Shown in pieces: positions 7,695-18,561 of a DNA stretch of 64,000 bases. How positions within the stretch are numbered: the first letter of the stretch is position 1; each line of letters opens with the position of its first letter. This DNA is from Adlercreutzia sp. ZJ304. Its GTDB lineage: Bacteria; Actinomycetota; Coriobacteriia; Coriobacteriales; Eggerthellaceae. The DNA lies in NCBI RefSeq assembly GCF_011039075.1, contig NZ_JAAKEG010000010.1, forward strand, positions 28,379 through 92,378, given 5' to 3'. A program made the translations under genes and the position numbers. The notes under the pieces were generated by a model. The model was not told the DNA's origin and made no database searches. It worked only from the letters and a program-made list of their open reading frames with translations.

Positions 7695-8348
7695 ATGAAT
7701 GATTTAATTGAACAATATTTAAGATCCGTATTGTTGATAAATAATAAAATTAATTTAACGAATATAAGAAATTTCGAAGAAGCAAAACTTCTTCATATAG
7801 AAGATTCTCTTGCTGTTATAAAGGAGCTGAATGAGGCACCTAAAGGTTTATATGGAGATATGGGTTCAGGTGGCGGATTCCCGGGAGTTCCTCTTGGAAT
7901 AATTTCTGGAAGAAATACAATCCTTATAGATTCAGTAAAAAAGAAAATGGCAGCAATAAATCAAATACTAAATGATTTAGGTTTATCTGAACATATTTCA
8001 GTATGTGATCAACGTATAGAAGAATTGTCATTAGAAAAGAAGGAAGAATTTTCTGTATTAACTGCAAGAGCCCTTTCTAATTTATCATCTCTTTTAGAGT
8101 TAGCTTCTCCTCTTTTAAAGATAGGTGGAAGACTTATTTGTCTTAAATCACATACAGATGAAGAGTTGAAATCAGCAAAGCAGATTAAAAAAGAAACAGG
8201 AATGAGTTTTTTATCAAAAAGAAGTTATATTTTAAGTGATGATAAAACTTACAGAGAATGTATAGTGTTTGAAAAAGTTACACAACCAGCAATTCAATTA
8301 CCAAGACGTGTAGGGTTAGCTCAAAAAAAGCCTTTAATTTCTAAGTAA
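7695..8348 (+). CDS. rsmG: 16S rRNA (G527-N7)-methyltransferase
   Basis: SAM-dependent methyltransferase that modifies G527 of 16S rRNA; loss gives low-level streptomycin resistance in other bacteria. 217 residues. INLTNIRNFEEAKLLHIEDSL is the conserved N-terminal segment, GDMGSGGGFPGVPLGI the SAM-binding loop, and LTARALSNLSSLLELASPLLKIGGR the catalytic-domain core. GGAG sits eight bases before the ATG. In most relatives rsmG lies co-oriented between jag and parA. Here it is in that place but inverted, head-on to replication, and flanked by parS sites. Confidence 0.94.
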   Translation: MNDLIEQYLRSVLLINNKINLTNIRNFEEAKLLHIEDSLAVIKELNEAPKGLYGDMGSGGGFPGVPLGIISGRNTILIDSVKKKMAAINQILNDLGLSEHISVCDQRIEELSLEKKEEFSVLTARALSNLSSLLELASPLLKIGGRLICLKSHTDEELKSAKQIKKETGMSFLSKRSYILSDDKTYRECIVFEKVTQPAIQLPRRVGLAQKKPLISK

Positions 8349-8352
8349 AAAT

Positions 8353-8368
8353 TGTTTCACGTAAAACA
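8353..8368. promoter_or_regulatory. parS: parS-like site with one mismatch
   Basis: TGTTTCACGTAAAACA differs from the perfect site at one base (G to A). It lies five bases after the rsmG stop and 20 bp before a perfect copy. ParB binding is likely weaker. Confidence 0.6.
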
Positions 8369-8388
8369 ATTAACTTTGATAGCTAAAA

Positions 8389-8404
8389 TGTTTCACGTGA
8401 AACA
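8389..8404. promoter_or_regulatory. parS: parS site 8
   Basis: Perfect 16-bp parS palindrome between the convergent rsmG and khpB genes. Confidence 0.9.
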
Positions 8405-8421
8405 CTAAACCAACCTAAAAC

Positions 8422-8946
8422 TTAGTTTGAATTCGGTATAACTATAACGTGTCGAGTATTTCCTTCGCCTTCAGAAATAGTAGTTACTTTATTATTATCT
8501 TTTAATGTTACATGAATAATTCGGCGTTCATATGGAGTCATAGGATGAAGGCTAACATTCCTATGTTGAGTAACAGCGCGGCTCGCCGACGACCTAGCAA
8601 TAGATTCAAGTTTTTGTCTTTGACGCCCTTTATAACCCTCAACATCGATAACAATAGGATATCTATAACCTAATTCACGAATAATAATAGAATTAAAAAG
8701 TGTTTGAAGGGCATCTAAGGTATTACCGTGTCTACCAATCATTACTGCAAGATCATTTCCAGTAATATCTAAGATAAGTTCTCCTTCATCTCCTTCATAT
8801 TCATCAATAACAACTTCACCAATATTGAAATGTTTTAGAATGTTCTGCAGAATAGTAATAGATTTATCAGCAATCTCATCTAATTCTTCTTCAGAAACTT
8901 CAGATTGAATATCATCTTCAATATTAAATTCTTGTTCTTCTGCCAT
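8422..8946 (-). CDS. khpB: KhpB/Jag RNA-binding protein (KH + R3H)
   Basis: RNA-binding regulator that in Firmicutes acts with KhpA in cell elongation. 174 residues, shorter than full Jag because the N-terminal Jag domain is absent; a ~40-residue acidic leader takes its place. The KH domain includes LILDITGNDLAVMIGRHGNTLDALQTLFN with its IGRHG loop. The R3H domain has the RRIIHVTL pattern near the C-terminus (MTPYERRIIHVTLKDN). The second of two adjacent ATGs (8946) is better spaced from AAGGAG. It follows yidC in the usual rpmH-rnpA-yidD-yidC-khpB order. Confidence 0.93.
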   Translation of the reverse strand: MAEEQEFNIEDDIQSEVSEEELDEIADKSITILQNILKHFNIGEVVIDEYEGDEGELILDITGNDLAVMIGRHGNTLDALQTLFNSIIIRELGYRYPIVIDVEGYKGRQRQKLESIARSSASRAVTQHRNVSLHPMTPYERRIIHVTLKDNNKVTTISEGEGNTRHVIVIPNSN

Positions 8947-8968
8947 CATAACTCCTTATTAACCAAAA

Positions 8969-8984
8969 TGTTTCACGTGAAACA
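8969..8984. promoter_or_regulatory. parS: parS site 9
   Basis: Perfect 16-bp parS palindrome in the short gap between yidC and khpB. Confidence 0.9.
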
Positions 8985-9003
8985 TTATTCATATCAAAAT
9001 AAA

Positions 9004-9786
9004 CTAATGCTTTTTATGTTGGCGTTGCTTTTTTTGTTTACGAACTACATCAACCTCAACAGGTTTTACTTCTAATTTTGCAGCTGCTTCTTCAGCAGCA
9101 TCTGCTCTACGACATCTCGAAAGAGTAAATTGATTCTGTGCAATACCAATAAGTGAAGAAACACCCCAGAAAAGAAGTACACCAGCAGGAGAACCCCATG
9201 AAATCCAAAGCATAAACAAAGACATAAGAATTCCCATAATCAGAGTTTGATTACGCATTTTATTGTCTTTATTCTTTAATTGCTGTTGAATCATAGGGAA
9301 GAATGTTGCACCAGCAAAAATAATCATAAGAATTAAATAGGGAACAAATGTTCCAATTCCTTCACTAAATGCACCGGCTGGTGTTTGAGTAAGACTTGGA
9401 ACGAGGTTATAGAACGAAATAGCTCCCGGATCCCCTTGAATGTAATCTCCAATATTCCGAAGAACCTGAAAAAGTGCAAGAAATATAGGCATCTGTAATA
9501 ACATTGGAAGACATCCAGCCAATGGATTAAACTTCGCTTCAGCATAAAGTTTTTGCATTTCTTGGCTAAGTCTTACCTGATCACCTGCATATTTTTCCTG
9601 TAGCTTTTGCATTTGGGGCTGAATCTTTTGCATTTTGTAATTTGATTTAGCCTGCTTATGCATAAGGGGTGCTACAAGAATACGGAAAATTACCGTAATA
9701 ATAATTATAGATAAACCCCAGTCTCCTACTAAACCGTAGAAAAAATCAATAACATTAAATATCCATTGCAAGATAACTTCCCACAT
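9004..9786 (-). CDS. yidC: Membrane protein insertase YidC/Oxa1
   Basis: Inserts and folds membrane proteins, alone or with SecYEG. 260 residues, the short form without the large periplasmic domain of Gram-negative YidC. A first hydrophobic segment (LSIIIITVIFRILVAPLM) is followed by the charged cytoplasmic loop KQAKSNYKMQKIQPQMQKL. Further membrane segments are LAGCLPMLLQMPIFLALF, LILMIIFAGATFF and LIMGILMSLFMLWISW. The C-terminus is basic (KKQKKQRQHKKH), as in ribosome-contacting tails. The conserved arginine of the hydrophilic groove fits the FRILVAP segment. Confidence 0.95.
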   Translation of the reverse strand: MWEVILQWIFNVIDFFYGLVGDWGLSIIIITVIFRILVAPLMHKQAKSNYKMQKIQPQMQKLQEKYAGDQVRLSQEMQKLYAEAKFNPLAGCLPMLLQMPIFLALFQVLRNIGDYIQGDPGAISFYNLVPSLTQTPAGAFSEGIGTFVPYLILMIIFAGATFFPMIQQQLKNKDNKMRNQTLIMGILMSLFMLWISWGSPAGVLLFWGVSSLIGIAQNQFTLSRCRRADAAEEAAAKLEVKPVEVDVVRKQKKQRQHKKH

Positions 9787-9812
9787 AGTAGGTTAATCCC
9801 TTTCTAATGAAT

Positions 9813-10064
9813 TTACATATCTGGAACCGGATCATATCCATGAGGACCACCCGGACGACAACGTAATAATCTTTTGATAGTTAAAATAAAACCTTTTCGG
9901 AATCCAAATCTTCTAAACGCTATCAATCCATATTCCGAACAACTCGGAATAAAACGACAAGAAGATGGTAATAAAGGTGAAATAAGAGTTTTATAAAGCA
10001 AAATTAAACCTATGGCTAAGTTCATAGGAATATTTTTAACAAATTTCGGAATTCTATTCCGCAC
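9813..10064 (-). CDS. yidD: Membrane protein insertion efficiency factor YidD
   Basis: Small protein thought to assist YidC-dependent insertion at the membrane. 83 residues from a GTG. LILLYKTLISPLLP and the cysteine-rich core CRFIPSCSEYGLIAFRRFG, then RCRPGGPHGYDPVP, match the family end to end. It overlaps rnpA by 11 bp and is followed by yidC. Confidence 0.95.
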   Translation of the reverse strand: MRNRIPKFVKNIPMNLAIGLILLYKTLISPLLPSSCRFIPSCSEYGLIAFRRFGFRKGFILTIKRLLRCRPGGPHGYDPVPDM

Positions 10065-10425
10065 CCGGTTCCACCAAACCTAATTCTTGCAGTGTATTTT
10101 TTATAGTAGAAGACACTTTACTATAATTAGCTTCTGTAAGTGAATGTTTTGCTACTAATAGTACATCGTAACCAGACCACGGACCATTAAACTGTTTAGT
10201 TAATTCACGTAGCCTACGTTTTGCGCGATTACGCCAACAAGCATTTCCATTTTTTCTGCCAGCAATAAAAGCAACACGGCCGTTTAGACCGTGTTCAAAA
10301 TCTGCATTTAGGCTAAGTTCTTCAAGATTTTTAGGAAAAATAATCACCGTAATATATTTATTAGATGACTTCTTACCTTCCTTAAATATCTTAGAAATCT
10401 CAGCGTTTGATTTAATGGTTTCCAA
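10054..10425 (-). CDS. rnpA: Ribonuclease P protein component
   Basis: Protein subunit of RNase P, which matures tRNA 5' ends with the M1 RNA. 123 residues from a TTG five bases after the rpmH stop. The RNR motif appears as RNRAKRRLRELT, and the C-terminal YDVLLVAKHSLTEANYSKV is typical. Its coupling to rpmH and overlap with yidD are the standard arrangement. Confidence 0.94.
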   Translation of the reverse strand: METIKSNAEISKIFKEGKKSSNKYITVIIFPKNLEELSLNADFEHGLNGRVAFIAGRKNGNACWRNRAKRRLRELTKQFNGPWSGYDVLLVAKHSLTEANYSKVSSTIKNTLQELGLVEPGAE

Positions 10426-10430
10426 TTATT

Positions 10431-10565
10431 TTAGACACAGAGACGCTTACGACCTTTTGCCCGGCGACGAGATAATACTGCACGCCCGCCTTTAGTGGAC
10501 ATACGGGCACGGAAACCATGACATTTAGCACGCTTGCGCTTATTTGGTTGATATGTACGTTTCAT
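10431..10565 (-). CDS. rpmH: 50S ribosomal protein L34
   Basis: 44 residues beginning [18 protein letters not shown], with the conserved [20 protein letters not shown] body. This is the standard small basic L34. It heads the rpmH-rnpA-yidD-yidC-khpB block transcribed away from dnaA. Confidence 0.97.
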   Translation of the reverse strand: MKRTYQPNKRKRAKCHGFRARMSTKGGRAVLSRRRAKGRKRLCV

Positions 10566-11014
10566 TATGAATCCTTTTCTAAAAAGAGCAGTTTGAAAAG
10601 TATATCTCACCTGCGAAAACTGTCAATGAAATTCGATAAGTGGATATTATTTAGATGGGGTATATAAATGTTTTAAGAAATAATAAATATAATAAAGGCG
10701 GTTTAAAAGGTGAAAAGTTGCAAATCACCAGTGTAAATATGATATTTTATTCAAATATTTAGGTTAAGAAAATGTAGCTGAAATACACAGCATTTTTAAT
10801 AGAAAAAATCTTTACACAAAAAATTATTAAAAAAGTAGAAAAAATTGCTAGTTTTCATAAATATATTCACCAGTATTTAAGTTTTTAAGATATTTTAATC
10901 TGTTAAAACGGGTGAAAAATGTTTCACGTGAAACATTTTTCAAGTTAGAGACTATGATTGTTTTTATTACTAATGTGGAATAGCTGTAGATAAGAAAGTA
11001 TCAAAATTTATAAA
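10566..11014. other. AT-rich rpmH-dnaA intergenic region
   Basis: About 450 bp without a gene. It must contain the minus-strand promoter of the rpmH operon. One parS site (10920-10935) lies near the dnaA end. TTTACACA at ~10812 resembles a degenerate DnaA box, but no cluster is visible, so I place the origin on the other side of dnaA. Confidence 0.5.
10920..10935. promoter_or_regulatory. parS: parS site 10
   Basis: Perfect 16-bp parS palindrome, extended to a GAAAAATG.../...CATTTTTC palindrome, about 80 bp after the dnaA stop. Confidence 0.9.
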
Positions 11015-12613
11015 TTAAAGTTCTTTAATCATTTGTTTTAAGGCTTCTAATTCTTCTTGTACATCTCTGTTTGTTATGATCATCTTCTCAACTTTAGAAA
11101 CTGAATGCATGATGGTCGTATGGTCACGATTAAATTTCTTCCCTATATCATTAAAAGGTAGATCTAATAACTGCCGGCAAAGATATATAGCTATTTGTCT
11201 CGGATAAGTTACTCCTCTATCACGTGCTGGACCAATTAAGTCAGAATGTTTTACCTTATAAAATTGCTCAACTTCTTTTTGTATATCTTCAACAGTAAGA
11301 TTTTTGCGAATTCCCCCAGAAAAATGATTCTCTAAAAGCTGACTTACATCACCAATTGAAATGGTGTCTCTCTGTAAGAAATTAATATGATAAATAACTA
11401 TGGTTAAAGCACCTTTTAATTCTCGGATATTAGATCCAGAATTTTCTGCAATATAAAATTGCACATCTTCAGGAATGGAAAGATTTTCATTTCCTTCAGA
11501 TTTTCTGTACATATTTATATAACTTTTAACAATTGCAAGTTTTGTTTCAACTTCAGGTGGCTGAATATCTATTGTGCCACCTTGCACAAACCGAGAACTA
11601 TAACGTTCATCTATGTCTATATTTTTTGGGGCGCGGTCTGCGGAAAGAACTATTTGTTTTCCTTGATTTGTTAACTTATTAAAAATTTGGAAAACAATAT
11701 CTAAAGTTTGTTTTTTACCTTGCAAAAATTGAATATCGTCAACTAATAATACGTCGGCAGCTTCGTAATATGTTTTAAAATTTTTGTAACTTGATTTTTC
11801 ACGATCGTGTTCAGCTACCGCATCGGTATACCCGCTAATTAACTCTTCGGAGTCAACGTATATTGTGTGAAGGTGTGGCTGAGTTTCATTTATATAATTT
11901 TGTATAGCGCGCATTAAATGCGTTTTTCCAAGCCCGCTTTTCCCGTAAATAAATAGAGGATTAAGTGCTGTATTGCCCGGCATTTCCGCAACTTGAACTG
12001 CCATAGAATATGCCATGCGGTTTGATTCACCAATAACAAAATTTTCAAATGTAAGAGAAGATAATACTTGCTCATGTTGTACTGAATCTGGTTTTGCTGA
12101 ACTTATATCAACAACTGTATCTTCATTTAAATTTGATTCAACCGGTAAAAATGTTTCACGTGAAACATTTTGTACGTTTATTGGTTCAATAGGAGAAGAT
12201 TTTGGTGTGTTAATTGTAGTTCTTATAGGTTTAGGTTCTTCACCTATATTATTAATGTTTGATTGATTAGGAATAGGATTAATGTTCTGCGCTTGAAATA
12301 ATTGAGAAACTTGAGTAGGTTCAACAGATATTGATTCTACTGGTTCTTCTTTTACTTCATCAATTTCAACAACAACTATAAAAGGCATTCCGTATAAGTC
12401 TTGTAATGCACGTTGTATAGCAGTTATAAAGCTTTTTTCAGCCCACGATTTTAAAAATGCATTCTCAGTTGTAAGCATGAGAAATCCATCGCTTATAGCT
12501 TGTGGCTGTAAGCGTGATGCCAGTGCGCTAAATTGCAAACTGTCAACATCATTGTATGACACCACACGTTGGCAAACATTTGCCCATTTTTGTTTTAAAG
12601 TGTCACTATTCAT
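11015..12613 (-). CDS. dnaA: Chromosomal replication initiator protein DnaA
   Basis: Initiator ATPase that melts oriC. 532 residues. Domain I (KQKWANVCQRV) is followed by a long, variable linker (~residues 95-185) holding a parS site in its coding DNA. Domain III has Walker A FIYGKSGLGKTHLMRAI, Walker B LLVDDIQFLQGK and the arginine-finger region SSRFVQG. Domain IV carries the DNA-binding signature NRDHTTIMHSVSKVE. It points away from the probable origin at 13.5-14.3 kb, separated from it by the ATPase/winged-helix gene. Confidence 0.97.
   Translation of the reverse strand: MNSDTLKQKWANVCQRVVSYNDVDSLQFSALASRLQPQAISDGFLMLTTENAFLKSWAEKSFITAIQRALQDLYGMPFIVVVEIDEVKEEPVESISVEPTQVSQLFQAQNINPIPNQSNINNIGEEPKPIRTTINTPKSSPIEPINVQNVSRETFLPVESNLNEDTVVDISSAKPDSVQHEQVLSSLTFENFVIGESNRMAYSMAVQVAEMPGNTALNPLFIYGKSGLGKTHLMRAIQNYINETQPHLHTIYVDSEELISGYTDAVAEHDREKSSYKNFKTYYEAADVLLVDDIQFLQGKKQTLDIVFQIFNKLTNQGKQIVLSADRAPKNIDIDERYSSRFVQGGTIDIQPPEVETKLAIVKSYINMYRKSEGNENLSIPEDVQFYIAENSGSNIRELKGALTIVIYHINFLQRDTISIGDVSQLLENHFSGGIRKNLTVEDIQKEVEQFYKVKHSDLIGPARDRGVTYPRQIAIYLCRQLLDLPFNDIGKKFNRDHTTIMHSVSKVEKMIITNRDVQEELEALKQMIKEL
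12152..12167. promoter_or_regulatory. parS: parS site 11, inside dnaA
   Basis: Perfect 16-bp parS palindrome in the dnaA linker region, coding NVSRET, the same peptide as the site inside parB. Confidence 0.9.
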
Positions 12614-12688
12614 GCTTAAGAATCCATCTTCTTAGTTATTGTTCTAGCTTTCATTATGATACCAGCCGAAAGATTATATTGTGGAAAA

Positions 12689-13486
12689 CTAGAGAGATTC
12701 AATAATATTACGTCCGAGATTACTAAGAATACGCTTCTTTCCAAGTTTTTCAATAATTCCCGATTCTTCTAACTTGCGTAATTCGGAATGAGTGCTTGAA
12801 AGTGGGATATCTGTCATATTTGATATGTCTTGGACTCCAAGAGTGCTTTCATTTTTAAATAACGAAAGAATTTGTTGAGATCTTTTTGAAAGAGAAGATA
12901 AAACTATTTCGGAAGGTATATTAGAGACTTGCGAAGTTGTTGTAGGTATATTTGGTGTGTGCTTTTCAAAATTAGAAGTTTTTTGAGGGGTTAAACTAAG
13001 CGTTACTACTGAGCCACCATTTAAATTATCATCTAATGTAAGTGTGCCGTGCTTTACATCTAAGTATTCTCGAACAATAGGTAATCCAGAACCTACTCCG
13101 TCTATATATTTTTTCATTTCTTCAGTTGCTGAAGAAAAACCCGGAAGTTGTGCGCGTTGTTTATCGCTAATTCCGGGACCTTGGTCGGTAAATCGTATTG
13201 TATTTCCATCATCCATAATAGAAACAACTATTTCGCGAAAATCTGCATGAATAAAATTTTCAGTTACTTGCTTTATGGCGCTGAAGGGAATACCTCCACC
13301 TGCTTGGCGAGATAAGTTGTATATTTGAGAAGATAACTCTCCAATAAAATTAGTAGTATTAGCTGGTGGTACCTCAATTATTTGAGGAGAACTAAGCATA
13401 TCGTCATATAAGGCGATGCGCGCTGCATTAGGTACAAAAGAGTAGTCCAATTTTGCATCTCCTTTCAATGACGCTTTAAAGAGCAA
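12689..13486 (-). CDS. GHKL-type ATP-binding protein with C-terminal winged helix
   Basis: 265 residues. Residues ~55-170 are a histidine-kinase-like ATPase: N box VTENFIHADF, G1 box FTDQGPGIS, G2 box DGVGSGLPIVREYL, then GSVVTLSL. No histidine phospho-acceptor domain is visible. The C-terminal ~65 residues (QQILSLFKNESTLGVQDISN...LRKLEESGIIEKLG) are an ArsR/MarR-like winged helix. The protein therefore looks like a nucleotide-responsive DNA-binding regulator. Lying between dnaA and the probable origin and probably co-transcribed with dnaA, it may act in initiation or dnaA control (inference). I know of similar genes near dnaA in Coriobacteriia only from memory and could not verify this. Confidence 0.75.
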   Translation of the reverse strand: MLFKASLKGDAKLDYSFVPNAARIALYDDMLSSPQIIEVPPANTTNFIGELSSQIYNLSRQAGGGIPFSAIKQVTENFIHADFREIVVSIMDDGNTIRFTDQGPGISDKQRAQLPGFSSATEEMKKYIDGVGSGLPIVREYLDVKHGTLTLDDNLNGGSVVTLSLTPQKTSNFEKHTPNIPTTTSQVSNIPSEIVLSSLSKRSQQILSLFKNESTLGVQDISNMTDIPLSSTHSELRKLEESGIIEKLGKKRILSNLGRNIIESL

Positions 13487-14285
13487 GTTAATTACTTTAG
13501 GTAAAGAAGTATGACACTTTTTCTGAAATATATATCAAATACTGGTGAAAAAATAGAGATCGATAAAAGTTTTCAACATTTAATTCAGAAAAAGTGGAAA
13601 ATATTTAAGTCGGTTGAAAAAAATCTATGAATTTTTATAAGGCATTGTTAAATATTTTTTAGATTTTAGCTTGATTTTTTAGAAAAATTAGTTTTCCCAG
13701 CTAAGTTACTTATAAAAATATTAAGTTATATCTTGAGTACAATAAACTAATCCCGTCAAGCGAAATTATGTTCTATTTTTGAATTGTAATTATATTATCC
13801 CAGCTAGATACCAATAAATTAAATTAAAATAAAAAGTACGCACGAAGATTTCAACAGTGTAAAATAAAAGAAAAACAAGGTAGAACTGCGATAGTTAAAA
13901 GTTTTACACAAATTTGATAATTAAAAGAAAAGTTTTCAACATTTTCCACAATTCAGTATTGAACGACTAGGAATAAAACCGATAACACTATTTAGATTTT
14001 CATGTTTTTTCATAATTTACTGAAAGTTTCGGGATTTTTCAAACTATTTGAGATATTAATAATAAAAATGAAAATACTTTCTGAAAAAATTATTTTTGCC
14101 AATATTTTTATACAGCAATTTGATATTTCAAATATATATTGAATGTAAAATATGAAATAAAAACAAGACCAACCTTTGAGATCAATCGGTTATTTTTATA
14201 AATAAAGCAATGCCGGAATTAACTATATGTTAAGAATATTCGCACTGTATAATGACAAATAAATTCAGCAATATAGGGAGCATGA
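13487..14285. other. oriC: Probable replication origin oriC
   Basis: The longest gene-free, most AT-rich stretch in the window. It lies between minus-strand genes (dnaA side) and plus-strand genes (dnaN side). DnaA-box-like 9-mers are TTTTCCACA at 13942-13950, TTTTACACA at 13902-13910, and AGTGGAAAA (inverse of TTTTCCACT) at 13593-13601. AGTTTTCAACATTT occurs at ~13568 and again at ~13931. TCCCAGCTA occurs twice, at ~13694 and ~13798. Long A/T runs at ~13655-13690 and 14040-14160 could serve as the unwinding element. No perfect TTATCCACA was seen, so the boxes are assigned with caution. Confidence 0.65.
14248..14253 (+). promoter_or_regulatory. Probable dnaN -10 box
   Basis: TATAAT at 14248-14253, 32 bp before the dnaN ATG, with AGGGAG as ribosome site at 14275-14280. 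No convincing -35 at 17-bp spacing was found. Confidence 0.45.
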
Positions 14286-15383
14286 ATGAAATTCACTATT
14301 AATAAAACAGAACTACAAAATGCGCTTTCAGTGGTACTAAAAGGTGTATCTACACGCTCTACTTTACCAGTTTTATCTGGAATTATGTTGGATGCTAGTG
14401 GCGATGAAGTGGTACTTCAATCGACCGACCTAGAATATTCTGTGAAATATATTTTACCGGCGCTAGTAGATGAACCCGGAAAAACTGTCGTTCCCGGTAA
14501 ATTATTCAATGATATTGTCAAAAATCTTGCTGATGCAGCTGTTTGTATTCAAGAGTCTGATAACACCGCTCATATTACATGCGATACTTCATCTTTTTCA
14601 GTACGTACACTTAACTATGAAGACTTCCCCGGTTTTCCGCACGTAGAAACCGATAGTGAATTAGAAATTCCATTTATCCAATTTCAAGATATGGTTCGTC
14701 GTGTTTCGCGAGTAGTATCACGCGACGAAAGCCGTGCTATATTAACAGGTGTTCTTATCACGTTAGAAGAACATGTATTACGAATGGTTGCTACTGATTC
14801 CTATCGTCTTGCTATAACAGAAATTCCAATGCCAGATTCTGCTGCCGAAGATTTTGAAGCAGTTATTCTTGGCAATTTTCTGAATGAAATTGCAGCATTG
14901 CCAAGAAATGAAGGTAATGTTTCTATTGCTTTAGCGGAAAATCAAATAGTTGCAAAATGTGGACCGGTTACATTTATTAACAGACGTATCGAGGGTAACT
15001 ATCCAAATTATAAGCAGTTACTTCCAAATACTTATACATCTCGCGCGCAAATAGATGTGAAAGAACTAGCAGCAAGTGTTAAGCGTGCAGCTTTATTAAG
15101 TTCATCAACTGCACCTATGCGTTTCGATTTAAATATAGCATCGCAAACTACGCAAATAACTGTTTCTGCGCCTGATGTTGGTACTGCGCAAGAAACTATA
15201 GTTTGCCAAATTGAAGGCGAAGATATGCAAATTGCATTTAATTCTTCGTATGTACAAGATGGGCTGTCTGCTATAAGCGGAGAAAAAGTATATTTGGAAG
15301 TGCAATCCGATATGAAACCGGGTATTTTGCGCGCTGAAGAACCAGAAAACTATTTATATCTCATAATGCCTGTACGTATATAG
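14286..15383 (+). CDS. dnaN: DNA polymerase III sliding clamp (beta subunit)
   Basis: Ring-shaped processivity clamp for replication and repair polymerases. 365 residues, the normal length for three repeated clamp domains. MKFTINKTELQNALSVVLKG, STLPVLSGIMLDA, VVSRDESRAILTGVLI, IEGNYPNYKQLLP and the C-terminal YLYLIMPVRI are all typical. It is the first plus-strand gene right of the origin and is followed 14 bp later by recF. Confidence 0.97.
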   Translation: MKFTINKTELQNALSVVLKGVSTRSTLPVLSGIMLDASGDEVVLQSTDLEYSVKYILPALVDEPGKTVVPGKLFNDIVKNLADAAVCIQESDNTAHITCDTSSFSVRTLNYEDFPGFPHVETDSELEIPFIQFQDMVRRVSRVVSRDESRAILTGVLITLEEHVLRMVATDSYRLAITEIPMPDSAAEDFEAVILGNFLNEIAALPRNEGNVSIALAENQIVAKCGPVTFINRRIEGNYPNYKQLLPNTYTSRAQIDVKELAASVKRAALLSSSTAPMRFDLNIASQTTQITVSAPDVGTAQETIVCQIEGEDMQIAFNSSYVQDGLSAISGEKVYLEVQSDMKPGILRAEEPENYLYLIMPVRI

Positions 15384-15397
15384 TTTTTGTAGTCCGC

Positions 15398-16468
15398 ATG
15401 TTGCGTATTTCAGATATCTATTTGCGCGATTTTAGGTCGTACAATCGGCTACATCTTGAAGTGCCGGGTAAGCTAACGGTGTTGGTTGGTCCTAATGCAA
15501 TAGGAAAAACCAATATTGTAGAGGCGATACAGCTGCTTACATCTATGCAGTCTTTTCGTCGTTCAAAAACAGCGGAACTGCTTCGTTATGGTGCATCTAA
15601 TTCGCGAATTGAAATAAAAGCCAGCGACGGGAATAGAGAACTTGAAATTGCACTCGCGCTTGAAGGGAAGGCGCGGCATTATAAGTTGAATGGTAAGGCA
15701 AAACGAGCATCGGATTTACGCGGATTAGTTCCATCGGTTGCTTTTACGCCAGACGATTTGAATCTAATAAAAGGTTCTCCCGGTAAACGGCGTGATTCTT
15801 TAGATGCACTAGGTGCTCAGTTAAATAAAAATTATCATGTTATACAAAAAGATTTTGAAAAAGTACTGCACCATAAAAACAAACTTCTTAAAGACGGCGC
15901 AAAAAACATGCTAGATGCGATAAATGAATTATTTGTACGTGTAGGATCGCAGTTAGAGAATTACAGACACGCATTATTCACCAGAATTAAGCCTGAAATT
16001 ACGCGCAAATATCAACAAATATCTGGTGGAGAAAAGCTTAGTGGTACGTATATTTCTTCATGGATGAGTGAAGAAAACTCTTATGAAGACTTGCAAAAAG
16101 CGGTCGAAGCGAACACTGCAGCCGAATTAAATGCTGGGCGCACACTTGTTGGACCAAATCATGATCGTATCGAATTTGCCATTAATGATATGGATGCTGG
16201 CAAATTTGCCAGTCAGGGTCAACAACGATCGGCTGTATTAGCTTGGAAACTTGCCGAAGCTGAAATAATAGAAGACCTTCTAGGCACTTTGCCTATTTTG
16301 TTACTAGATGATGTAATGAGTGAATTAGATGGCGACCGCCGCAGCGCTCTGGTTGATTATTTACAACGCGATTCTCAAACATTCATAACTACTACAAATA
16401 TGGACTATTTCGACAAAAAAGCAATTTCAGATGCACATATAGTGAAATTACCCCTTCAAACAGGCTGA
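15398..16468 (+). CDS. recF: DNA replication and repair protein RecF
   Basis: SMC-like ATPase that helps load RecA at gaps. 356 residues. Walker A is LVGPNAIGKTNIVEAI, the signature motif FASQGQQRSAVLAWKLAEA, and Walker B LLLDDVMSELDGDRR. The start ATG at 15398 has no strong ribosome site and is probably coupled to dnaN. No DciA (DUF721) gene follows, unlike many actinobacteria where it sits between recF and gyrB. Confidence 0.96.
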   Translation: MLRISDIYLRDFRSYNRLHLEVPGKLTVLVGPNAIGKTNIVEAIQLLTSMQSFRRSKTAELLRYGASNSRIEIKASDGNRELEIALALEGKARHYKLNGKAKRASDLRGLVPSVAFTPDDLNLIKGSPGKRRDSLDALGAQLNKNYHVIQKDFEKVLHHKNKLLKDGAKNMLDAINELFVRVGSQLENYRHALFTRIKPEITRKYQQISGGEKLSGTYISSWMSEENSYEDLQKAVEANTAAELNAGRTLVGPNHDRIEFAINDMDAGKFASQGQQRSAVLAWKLAEAEIIEDLLGTLPILLLDDVMSELDGDRRSALVDYLQRDSQTFITTTNMDYFDKKAISDAHIVKLPLQTG

Positions 16469-16560
16469 AATTTCGCCGTTTAAGATAGCATATTAGTAAA
16501 AAACGACTATTTGTATGGTAAAATTGGAAAACGGCGCTCTAAACGCCTCAAATCCCATAA

Positions 16561-18507
<1,947 letters not shown>

Positions 18508-18561
18508 CGGTAACTGCTGCAAATATAAAGACCAACGAAATATGCTGCAGGAAGGCAGAAT

